Below, piece by piece: positions 1 to 5,345 of a DNA stretch of 5,951 nucleotides. The position numbers and the translations under genes are program-made. How positions within the stretch are numbered: position 1 is the first letter of the stretch; the number at the start of each line of letters is the position of its first letter. Below the pieces are notes generated by a model. That model had not been told where the DNA came from. It made no database searches and saw only the letters and a list, made by a program, of their open reading frames with translations. The stretch spans positions 1 to 5,951 of the forward strand of contig JAYUGA010000109.1 in NCBI GenBank assembly GCA_043738565.1, written 5' to 3'. Origin of the DNA: Stagnihabitans sp043738565. GTDB taxonomy: Bacteria > Pseudomonadota > Alphaproteobacteria > Rhodobacterales > Rhodobacteraceae.

Positions 1-300
1 TCGGGTCTGCCGTGAGCATCAGATCGACCACCGGCTCACCAAGATCAGGCACCCTTGGACGAATGGCCAGGTCGAACGCATGAACCGCACGATCAAGGAA
101 GCGACCGTCAAACGCTTCCACTACGACGACCACGACCAGTTGCGAAATCACCTCGCCAACTTCATCAGCGCCTACAACTTCGGACGAAGATTGAAGACCC
201 TCAAAGGCCTCACCCCTTACGAGTTCATCTGCAAACAAGGGACAACCGATCCCGAAAGGTTCACCCTAAACCCGATCCATCAAATGCCGGGACCAAACAC
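1..300 (+). mobile_element. Right end of an IS481-family insertion sequence (cut by the window edge)
   Basis: This is the terminal part of an insertion sequence, seen as the 3' end of its transposase gene running into the engB stop codon. No sequence is left over between the transposase stop and engB, so the element's end must lie at about 299-300. Read inward on the minus strand from there, the end starts (G)TGTTTGGTCCCGG, and a TGT start is usual for IS481-type ends. The adjoining CTAG (301-304) is the core of the NCTAGN target known for IS481. The left end, the other inverted repeat and the second target copy are outside the window. The exact boundary (299 or 300) is inferred. Confidence 0.7.
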
Positions 301-304
301 CTAG
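2..304 (+). CDS. IS481-family transposase, C-terminal fragment (5' end outside window)
   Basis: This is the last 100 codons of a DDE (rve-type integrase core) transposase. The frame is open from base 2, so the gene starts upstream of the window; internal ATGs such as the one at 80 are not starts. The stretch HPWTNGQVERMNRT (about 23-36 residues into the fragment) is the typical IS481 block around the third catalytic acid, the E of QVER. It is followed by the family-typical FISAYNFGRRLKTLKGLTPYEF segment, broken here as FISAYNF and RRLKTLKGLTPYEF, and the C-terminal HQMPGPNT. These features are what I know from IS481 transposases; no frameshift or internal stop is visible. The TAG stop (302-304) lies in the CTAG shared with engB, so the last codon or two may come from target DNA. 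Whether the copy is active cannot be judged, as the N-terminal helix-turn-helix and the first two acidic residues are outside. Confidence 0.88.
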   Translation, partial: RVCREHQIDHRLTKIRHPWTNGQVERMNRTIKEATVKRFHYDDHDQLRNHLANFISAYNFGRRLKTLKGLTPYEFICKQGTTDPERFTLNPIHQMPGPNT

Positions 305-951
305 ATCATCGTGGCGATGATCGCCCGTAGGGTTTCAATCCCCTCGCTCTTCTCCGACGACGTCACCACAATCTCGGGGTAAGCCGCCGCGTGCTTGGCC
401 AGCGCCGCTTTGACCTGCTCGATCACGGCCTCGCGTTCGGACTTCAAAATCTTGTCCACCTTGGTCAGCACGCACTGAAAGGTCAGCGCCGAACGGCCCA
501 GTTGCACCATGATCTCTTCGTCAACCGCCTTGATGCCATGCCGTGCATCAACCAGCACGAAAGCCCGCCGCAACGTCTGCCGCCCGGACAGATAGCTTTT
601 CAGCAGCGACTGCCATTTCGCCACCACCGCCACCGGCGCCTCGGCATAACCATAGCCGGGCAGATCGACGAGAAAGCGGGTGTCACCCAATGCGAAATAA
701 TTGATCTCCTGCGTCCGGCCAGGGGTGTTCGAGGCACGGGCAAGGGATTTGCGCCCGGTCAGCGCGTTGATCAGGCTCGACTTGCCGACGTTGGAACGAC
801 CGGCAAAGCAGACCTCCAGCCGGTCGGCAGGCGGCAGGCCGGACATGGCGACGACGCCTTTGACGAAATCGACAGGCCCCGCGAACAGCAGCCGACCCGC
901 CTCGCGCGCCTCGAAGTCCGGTTCGGGGGCGATGGTGTATTGCAGGTTCAT
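301..951 (-). CDS. engB: Ribosome biogenesis GTP-binding protein EngB (YihA/YsxC)
   Basis: EngB is a small GTPase of the TrmE-Era-EngA-EngB-septin class that acts in the cytoplasm in late 50S subunit assembly. With this start it has 216 residues, normal for the family. All G motifs are visible: G1 GRSNVGKSS (51-59), the G2 region NTPGRTQ (75-81), G3 DLPGYG (96-101), G4 TKVDK (163-167) and G5 SSEK (198-201). I prefer the ATG at 949-951 to the one at 973-975. It has a good Shine-Dalgarno AAGGG (960-964) with 8-nt spacing, and it lies one base after the stop of the MOSC stub. The longer form would add MTRPRDPE with no clear ribosome site. The gene is last in the yidC cluster and ends on a TAG formed by the CTAG at the IS junction. 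The C-terminus (TLRAIIATMI) looks full length, so the insertion probably did no harm. In relatives argB follows. Confidence 0.95.
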   Translation of the reverse strand: MNLQYTIAPEPDFEAREAGRLLFAGPVDFVKGVVAMSGLPPADRLEVCFAGRSNVGKSSLINALTGRKSLARASNTPGRTQEINYFALGDTRFLVDLPGYGYAEAPVAVVAKWQSLLKSYLSGRQTLRRAFVLVDARHGIKAVDEEIMVQLGRSALTFQCVLTKVDKILKSEREAVIEQVKAALAKHAAAYPEIVVTSSEKSEGIETLRAIIATMI

Positions 952-952
952 T

Positions 953-1099
953 TCAGGATCCCTTGGTCGCGTCATGGGCTACCGGCCAATGCTGGCCACA
1001 CGGCAGACATCCCCGTGCCAAAGGTCCAACGGACGCGAGGTTCTCGCGCCCGTGGCCCGTGATCGGGTGGCGGCTGATCTGGGTCAGAAGCCCGGTCAT
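953..1099 (-). pseudogene. N-terminal stub of a MOSC-domain protein gene, most of the gene deleted
   Basis: This 48-codon ORF starts in an ATGA overlap with the yidC stop (1096-1099) and ends in TGA one base before the preferred engB ATG. Its product begins MTGLLTQISRHPITGHGRE, continues LASV..., and contains HWPVAHDATK. From memory, the MOSC-domain proteins encoded between yidC and engB in Rhodobacterales begin in this style, with an I.RHPIK..GRE block followed by LPWDR.WAVAHEAAK. The match runs colinearly for about 46 residues without a net frameshift, though positions such as LPWDR have become LPCGQ. Those proteins are roughly 230-250 residues long, so about four fifths of the gene, including the presumed metal/sulfur-carrier core, is missing. 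The last two codons (GS) are probably at the deletion junction. A functional short peptide, or an ORF kept only as a translation bridge to engB, remains possible. Confidence 0.65.
960..964 (-). promoter_or_regulatory. Shine-Dalgarno that decides the engB start
   Basis: On the minus strand AAGGG stands 8 nt before the ATG at 951-949. No comparable purine-rich element precedes the alternative ATG at 975-973 (upstream bases read GGCCGGTAGCC). The site lies inside the last codons of the MOSC stub, which fits coupled translation. Confidence 0.7.
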
Positions 1100-2940
1100 T
1101 TCTTTCGGGGTTTGACCGGCACATTGGCCGCCGCCACCGGTTGTACTTTGGCATTGCCGCGAATATTGCCAAATATGTCGGGCCTTTTGCCGTGGCTCCA
1201 CATGATCAGATACTGCTGGGTGAAGGTGATGGTGTTGTTGGTGATCCAGTAGATCACCAGACCGCTGGCAAACCGCCCGAGCATGAACATGAACACCCAG
1301 GGCATCCAGGCGAAGATCTGGCCCTGCACCGGGTCGGCGGGGGCGGGGTTCAATTTCTGTTGCAGCCACATCGAGCAGCCCAGCAGGATCGGCAGCAACC
1401 CGATGAAGATCGAGGCGAGCAGGGTGCCGCTGACCGGGCCCGCCCAGGGCAACAGGCCAAACAGGTTATAAAGCGAGGAACTGTCCGGTTGCGACAAGTC
1501 CCTGATCCAGCCAAAGAACGGCGACTGTCGCAGTTCGATGGTGACGAAGATCACCTTGTAGAGCGAGAAGAAGATCGGGATTTGCGGCAGGATCGGCAGA
1601 CAACCCGCTGCCGGATTGACCTTTTTCTCTTTATACAGCGCCATCATGTCGCGTTGCAGCTTTTGCTTGTCGTCGCCCGCTTTTTCCTTGAGCGCCTCCA
1701 GCTCCGGCTGCAGTTCCTTCATCCGGGCCATCGACACCGAGGATTTGTAGACCAGTGGCAGGACCAGCAATTTCAGGATGAAGGTCAGGGCGATGATCGC
1801 CAGACCCATATTGCCGATGATGCCATGCAGCCAGTGCAGCACGAAGAAAATCGGCTTGGTCAAAAAGAAGAACCAGCCCCAGTCGATACTGTCGATAAAA
1901 CCCGCAACGCCTGCATTATTCTGGTAGTTGCGGATGGTTTCCCATTCCTTGGCACCCGCAAAAAACCGCACCGAGGTGGTGGTCGTGGTGCCGGGGGCGA
2001 CGGTCATCAGCGCTTGGCGCACTTCGGTCTGATAGATGTCGGCGCCGGGGGTGTATTTGGTAACTGCCGTGAAGGGTTTGCCCTGATCGGGGATCAGCGT
2101 GGTCATCCAGTAGTGGTCGGTAAAGCCAATCCAGCCGTCTTTCTTGGCTTCGATCAACTGGGTGTTGCCGCCTTCGGCTGCGGGAAGCGACAGCATCTTG
2201 GCGTATTTCATCTCTTTCAGATCGCCATCGGTGCGGCTAACCACGCCTTCATGGACGACGTAAATCTTTTCGAGTTTTGGCAACCCGTGGCGGGCGATGA
2301 TGCCGTAGGGGGCCAGGCGCGCGTCGGATGTGCCCTTGTTTTCAATGCTATCGGTGATGGTGAACATGAAATCCTTGTCCACCGCGATGGTGCGGACGAA
2401 GTTCAGGCCCTTGGCGTTTTCCCAATGCAGGGTGACCGGACGGTCCACCGCCAGCGTGCCGCCTGCGGCCATCTGCCATTCGGTCTTGGCACCGGGCACG
2501 TCAGCCTCGTTCAGCCCGTTGCCGGGGGCGAATCCGAAGACGGCGTAATAGGGATTGGTCTGGCCGACCGGGGAAAGGAGCCGGACGGTGGGGGAACTGG
2601 GGTCCAGCGTTTCGCGGTAGGTTTTCAGCGAAAGATCGTCAAACCGCCCGCCCAGCATCGAGATCGAGCCGGTGAGTTTCGGCGTGTTCACGGTCAGGCG
2701 CGGCGCTTCTGGTTGTGGTGTGGCCTCTAGCGCCGCGCCATTGGTGGGGGTGGCGGCAGCGGGGGTCGTACCCGGAGCGGCGATGGTGCCATCGGCGGGA
2801 AGTGCCGTCAGCGGTGCGGTCGCGGCGGTTTCTGACGGAAACCAGCTGGGAAACAGCATCGGTCCGCCCACAAACCAGCCCAGGATCACGATGAAACTGA
2901 GCACCGTTGCGAGGATAAGGTTCTTGTTCTGATCGTCCAT
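1096..2940 (-). CDS. yidC: Membrane protein insertase YidC
   Basis: YidC (Oxa1/Alb3 family) inserts and folds inner-membrane proteins, alone or with SecYEG. The 614 residues show the Gram-negative layout. An N-terminal membrane helix (about 6-29, after MDDQNKN) is followed by an Ala/Pro/Thr-rich linker (about 35-80), a large periplasmic P1 domain (about 81-345) and the conserved insertase core (about 355-580). The core includes the cytoplasmic hairpin MKELQPELEALKEKAGDDKQ (407-426), MMALYKEKKVNP (432-443) and GCLPILPQIPIFFSLY (446-461). The basic tail ends in KPRKK. At the position of the E. coli hydrophilic-groove arginine (IVRG) this protein has Lys390 (ILKL), which I believe is common in alphaproteobacteria. 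An in-frame TGA shortly upstream limits the start. The nearest AGGA lies 15 nt before the ATG, so the ribosome site is weak. The stop overlaps the next ORF as ATGA. A 345-bp leader precedes the gene instead of yidD. Confidence 0.97.
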   Translation of the reverse strand: MDDQNKNLILATVLSFIVILGWFVGGPMLFPSWFPSETAATAPLTALPADGTIAAPGTTPAAATPTNGAALEATPQPEAPRLTVNTPKLTGSISMLGGRFDDLSLKTYRETLDPSSPTVRLLSPVGQTNPYYAVFGFAPGNGLNEADVPGAKTEWQMAAGGTLAVDRPVTLHWENAKGLNFVRTIAVDKDFMFTITDSIENKGTSDARLAPYGIIARHGLPKLEKIYVVHEGVVSRTDGDLKEMKYAKMLSLPAAEGGNTQLIEAKKDGWIGFTDHYWMTTLIPDQGKPFTAVTKYTPGADIYQTEVRQALMTVAPGTTTTTSVRFFAGAKEWETIRNYQNNAGVAGFIDSIDWGWFFFLTKPIFFVLHWLHGIIGNMGLAIIALTFILKLLVLPLVYKSSVSMARMKELQPELEALKEKAGDDKQKLQRDMMALYKEKKVNPAAGCLPILPQIPIFFSLYKVIFVTIELRQSPFFGWIRDLSQPDSSSLYNLFGLLPWAGPVSGTLLASIFIGLLPILLGCSMWLQQKLNPAPADPVQGQIFAWMPWVFMFMLGRFASGLVIYWITNNTITFTQQYLIMWSHGKRPDIFGNIRGNAKVQPVAAANVPVKPRKK

Positions 2941-2976
2941 CGGGACTGCCGCCGTTCCTGTTTGATATCAGCGGGT

Positions 2977-3005
2977 GTTCAACAGAACGGGGCGGCAAAG
3001 GTCAA
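2977..3005 (-). promoter_or_regulatory. Possible sigma-70 promoter of yidC
   Basis: On the minus strand TTGACC (3005-3000) is followed after 17 nt by TTGAAC (2982-2977), about 37 bp before the yidC ATG. The -35 element is good and the -10 element poor, as is often the case in Rhodobacterales promoters. A perfect TTGACA also lies at 3039-3034, but it has no recognisable -10 at 16-18 nt. This is a guess from motif and position. Confidence 0.35.
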
Positions 3006-3032
3006 GCGGTTTTGGCCCCAGTGCAAGCGGTT
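3003..3032. repeat. Nine-base direct repeat CAAGCGGTT, period 21
   Basis: CAAGCGGTT occurs at 3003-3011 and again at 3024-3032, exactly 21 bp apart, which is two turns of the helix. On the minus strand the copies read AACCGCTTG, and the downstream copy overlaps the TTGACC promoter-like element. The arrangement would suit a pair of same-face protein sites, but two short copies may be chance. Confidence 0.4.
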
Positions 3033-3042
3033 GTGTCAAGAT

Positions 3043-3071
3043 GCCCCGGAAAATCATTCTTTTCTTGGGGC
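3043..3071. repeat. Imperfect hairpin upstream of yidC
   Basis: GCCCC (3043-3047) pairs with GGGGC (3067-3071), and AAAA (3050-3053) with TTTT (3060-3063), around a 6-base loop with a small asymmetric interior. No run of T follows on either strand, so it does not look like a normal intrinsic terminator. Confidence 0.3.
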
Positions 3072-3176
3072 TTTGGCGGGGTCCGGCTTGCGCTGCGCTG
3101 GTTCGGCAAGATTTACCGGAAGAAATTGACGGGCTTCGGTGCGGGTTGGTCAGCATCGTTAACGGAAGATTGGCAA

Positions 3177-3209
3177 CCTACAAACGGCCTACATTCGGCC
3201 TACAAAGCC
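3177..3209. repeat. Three tandem 11-bp repeats (CCTACAWWCGG)
   Basis: CCTACAAACGG, CCTACATTCGG and CCTACAAAGCC follow each other without gaps at 3177-3187, 3188-3198 and 3199-3209. All three share CCTACA and a fixed 11-base period, close to one helical turn. They lie 77 bases past the EAL stop and about 237 bp before the yidC start. The array could be a small operator array or a replication-slippage product. Confidence 0.5.
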
Positions 3210-3285
3210 TCCACAAGATTGCCGGATGATTTGGCCCCGGAAAACCGACTGATGGGCGCCACAAGCAGCAGATTTGCGGCAGATG

Positions 3286-4833
3286 TCAGCGGGCCCGGTT
3301 GCCGATGCGCGGTGTGCCGGACTGCCGCGACAGGTGGCGGCTGATCCAGTCGAGCGTTTCCTCCACCGGCATCGGGCGGGCAATGCAAAAGCCCTGCACG
3401 TGGCCGCAGCCCAGTTGTGCCAACATCGCATGTTCGCCAGGAGTCTCGACGCCCTCGGCCAGTGTTTCCATCCCCAGCCGTTCGGCCATCGACAGGATTG
3501 CCGAGACCACCTTCTGCTGTTCGCGGTCTTCATCGACCCGGGTCACGAAGCTGCGATCGATCTTGATGCGCCGCACCGGAAAACGCCGGATCGAGGTGAT
3601 GGACGCATGGCCAGTGCCGAAATCATCCAGATCGACGCCGCAGCCCAGTTGCGAGATCGCCGCGATATTCGCCACCACCACATCGTTTTCGGTTTCGGCC
3701 ACCACGGTTTCCAGAATCTCGACCGTCAGGCGGTCGGGGGAAAGGTCGAAGCGGTCCAGCTCCCATTTCAACTTGCTGGCAAGCCCCGGATTGCGCAGTT
3801 CGGATTTGGAGAAGTTGACGGCCACGGCGGGCACTTTCAGCCCGGCCTTGTCCCAGCGGCTGAGGGCGAGGAGGGCGTTATATACCATCACCTCGCACAG
3901 CCGGCCACCGAGGCCGCAATCTTCGATGGCGGGCAGGAAATCCAGCGGCCGAATCAGGCCGCGCGTCGGGTGGTGCCAGCGAGCCAGCGCCTCGAACCCG
4001 GAAATCGCCCCGGTGTCGGTGGAAATCTGCGGCTGGAAATGGGCGCGGATCTGACCCTCGTCCAGCGCGGTTTCCAGTTCTTCGCGCAGCGCGTCACGGT
4101 CGGCGCGGGTGCGGGTCATGTCGGGGGCGAAGGCGCGGATGGCACCGGGGCTGTTGCGCAACGCTTCGTCTGCAGCGACCTGGGCGGCGTCGAGGAGGGC
4201 GGCACCTTCGGCCACCGGCGACCTTTCCCCAAGGCAGAAGCCGATCGAGCCGGTAACATAGATGCGGGCACCATTCAGGCTGATCGGCAACGACAGGGCG
4301 GATTGCAGCCGGGCGCAAAGTTGCACCACGGTTTCAAGGTCAAGCCGCCGTACCGGACCAAGAGCTACGGCGAAGCCGCCGCCTTCCAGCCGGGCGACGG
4401 TATCGCCGCCGCGCAGGGCGGCACACAGCCGTTCGGCGCAACGGGTCAGAATCTCGGTTTGCGCGGCGCGGCCATGCCGGTCCAGGAGCGCGGGCGCATC
4501 ATCGAACTGCACCACGAGGCAGGCGGTGGTCAGGCCGCTGACCGGGCCGTTGTGCAGAATATTGTCCAGCAGCGTGACGATTTGCGGGCGCAGGGCCAGG
4601 CCGGTCAGCGCATCAGGCACCGGACCCGCCCCGGCCCCGGTAAAGCGGAAGGCCCCGGCGATGGCGAACAGCATCGGGGCGCCGAGGGCGGTCAGGATCA
4701 GCATGCGTTCGCCGCCCATCCAGAAAGCGGCCAAGGTGACGGCGGGCACGAACACCATCAGTTCCGGCCGCCGCAATTGCGCCAGAACCGCGCGCAGGGC
4801 AGTGGTCGTTCCTGTCCAGTTGTGATTGGTCAT
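3286..4833 (-). CDS. Membrane-bound c-di-GMP phosphodiesterase (EAL) with degenerate GGDEF domain
   Basis: The 515 residues begin with two likely membrane helices (about 24-40 and 44-63) and a short linker. A GGDEF-fold domain starting at DALTGL (74-79) comes next, then an EAL domain (about 245-500). The GGDEF signature is ruined: RLEGGGF (148-154) replaces RLGGDEF, so cyclase activity is unlikely, although an RxxD (R141, D144) stands just before it. The EAL site looks complete: EAL at 281-283, N340, E372 and E375 (EILE), DDFGTG at 403-408, K424, E460 (AEGVE) and Q480 (VQG). I infer that it hydrolyses c-di-GMP to pGpG at the inner membrane, perhaps modulated by the dead GGDEF. The start is supported by GGGGGA 8 nt upstream. 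No periplasmic sensor is visible. To my knowledge the gene is not a regular member of the rpmH-rnpA-yidD-yidC cluster it sits in. Its target process (motility, biofilm) cannot be told from the sequence. Confidence 0.93.
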   Translation of the reverse strand: MTNHNWTGTTTALRAVLAQLRRPELMVFVPAVTLAAFWMGGERMLILTALGAPMLFAIAGAFRFTGAGAGPVPDALTGLALRPQIVTLLDNILHNGPVSGLTTACLVVQFDDAPALLDRHGRAAQTEILTRCAERLCAALRGGDTVARLEGGGFAVALGPVRRLDLETVVQLCARLQSALSLPISLNGARIYVTGSIGFCLGERSPVAEGAALLDAAQVAADEALRNSPGAIRAFAPDMTRTRADRDALREELETALDEGQIRAHFQPQISTDTGAISGFEALARWHHPTRGLIRPLDFLPAIEDCGLGGRLCEVMVYNALLALSRWDKAGLKVPAVAVNFSKSELRNPGLASKLKWELDRFDLSPDRLTVEILETVVAETENDVVVANIAAISQLGCGVDLDDFGTGHASITSIRRFPVRRIKIDRSFVTRVDEDREQQKVVSAILSMAERLGMETLAEGVETPGEHAMLAQLGCGHVQGFCIARPMPVEETLDWISRHLSRQSGTPRIGNRAR

Positions 4834-4950
4834 CCGCGCATTCCCCCAGGGCGGCCGGCGGACCGCTTGGTGGACAGACTAGGAACTCTTGCTGACCCAG
4901 ATATTAACCGCGGCGCAGAAGATACGGAGAATTTGGTTCAATTCAGGCGC

Positions 4951-4963
4951 GACCGCTGCGGTC
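4951..4963. repeat. 13-bp palindrome upstream of the EAL gene
   Basis: GACCGC-T-GCGGTC is a perfect inverted repeat around one central base, 118 bp before the EAL ATG and 11 bp from the larger palindrome. It could be an operator, but GC-rich palindromes of this size also arise by chance. Confidence 0.35.
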
Positions 4964-4974
4964 CTGTCTGGCCT

Positions 4975-5002
4975 GTAAGATGCGTCATATGACGCACCTT
5001 AC
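4975..5002. promoter_or_regulatory. 28-bp near-perfect palindrome, possible operator or RNA hairpin
   Basis: The core TGCGTCATATGACGCA (4981-4996) is a perfect 16-bp palindrome. The arms extend it with GTAAG (4975-4979) and CTTAC (4998-5002), leaving one mismatched pair (A4980/C4997). In a minus-strand transcript that pair becomes G-U, giving a continuous 12-bp stem with an AUAU loop. It lies between the yidD stop and the EAL start, and no T-run follows. Either a dimeric repressor or activator site for the EAL gene, or a stem protecting or ending the yidD mRNA, would fit. I cannot assign a regulator family. Confidence 0.6.
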
Positions 5003-5096
5003 CTTGTGGCATCTGCGGTGTCCGCCTGTGCGGCATTTCGCAAGTGATTGAAAGAATTCTGGTAATTTCTGGAATTAGGGGTCTGTTAACTTTTAC

Positions 5097-5345
5097 CTAC
5101 CGCGTCTTGTCAAACTCGGGGTCTGCCCCCGGCACCGGGTCGTAGCCGTGGCCGCCCCACGGATGGCAGCGGCACAAGCGGTGGGCAGTCAGGTAGCCGC
5201 CCTTTACCGCGCCATGCCGTTCCAGCGCCTCCAGCGCATAGACCGAGCAGGTCGGCTGGTAGCGGCAGCCATTGCCGACCCAGGGGCTGAGCAGCAGGCG
5301 GTAGGCGCGGATCGGCACCGCGACAAGGCGGGCGGCGGGGGTCAT
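5097..5345 (-). CDS. yidD: Membrane protein insertion efficiency factor YidD
   Basis: YidD is a small membrane-associated protein thought to help YidC-dependent insertion. This one has 82 residues, usual for the family. It shows the family blocks RLLLSPWVGNGCRYQPTCS (16-34), YALEALERHGAVKGG (36-50) and RLCRCHPWGGHGYDPVP (56-72), including conserved cysteines C27, C33, C58 and C60. The N-terminal stretch RLVAVPIRAYRLLL can form an amphipathic helix. Its ATG overlaps the rnpA TGA as ATGA (5342-5345), so it is probably translated by coupling; no strong ribosome site of its own is visible. Normally yidC follows, whereas here a 263-bp gap and the EAL gene intervene. Confidence 0.96.
   Translation of the reverse strand: MTPAARLVAVPIRAYRLLLSPWVGNGCRYQPTCSVYALEALERHGAVKGGYLTAHRLCRCHPWGGHGYDPVPGADPEFDKTR

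Larger units (their letters stand above)
2941..3285 (-). other. Non-coding leader between the EAL gene and yidC
   Basis: No convincing gene lies in these 345 bases. The short ORFs on either strand have no recognisable motif and no good ribosome site. The stretch looks richer in A+T than its surroundings. It carries two TTGAC promoter-like elements, a 9-bp direct repeat at a 21-bp period, three 11-bp tandem repeats and one imperfect hairpin, each listed separately. No U-tract terminator follows the EAL stop at 3286. In relatives yidC follows yidD closely, so this stretch probably arose with the EAL gene or holds what was left after rearrangement. Confidence 0.6.

Noticed and set aside
304..322. 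Inverted repeat GATCATCG-TGG-CGATGATC at the end of engB, as a terminator
   Set aside because: The symmetry is perfect, but it encodes the normal C-terminal codons of engB and no T-run follows on either strand. It is probably chance from the ATC/GAT codons.
391..1062. 223-codon plus-strand ORF opposite engB
   Set aside because: It lies opposite a gene with all five G motifs and has no ribosome site or motif.
953..1369. 138-codon minus-strand ORF containing the MOSC stub as its C-terminal part
   Set aside because: Its first two thirds are an out-of-frame reading of yidC. Only the part from the ATG at 1099 has family resemblance and a sensible start.
1141..2730. 529-codon plus-strand ORF opposite yidC
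   Set aside because: It is antisense to yidC, which is beyond doubt. The predicted protein has shadow-like composition and no recognisable motif.
2968..3156. 62-codon minus-strand ORF upstream of yidC
   Set aside because: It has no ribosome site, no motif and Pro/Ser/Arg-rich random-looking sequence, and it overlaps the promoter-like elements.
2975..3344. Plus-strand ORFs of 84 and 110 codons in the yidC leader
   Set aside because: They have no recognisable protein features and run into the antisense of the EAL gene end.
4904..4909. TTAACC as a CtrA half-site upstream of the EAL gene (similar TTAAC at 5086 and near 3160)
   Set aside because: Only half-sites are present. No TTAA-N7-TTAA spacing was found, and such hexamers occur often by chance.
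3274..4992. 572-codon plus-strand ORF, longer than the EAL gene it covers
   Set aside because: It is antisense to a gene with clear EAL motifs. Its product is rich in Gly, Arg, Gln and His without any domain, as expected when the complement of GC-rich coding DNA stays open.
5041..5096. Intrinsic terminator after yidD
   Set aside because: The stretch is AT-rich with TTCTGG repeated at a 10-base period, but it has no GC stem followed by a T-run on the minus strand.
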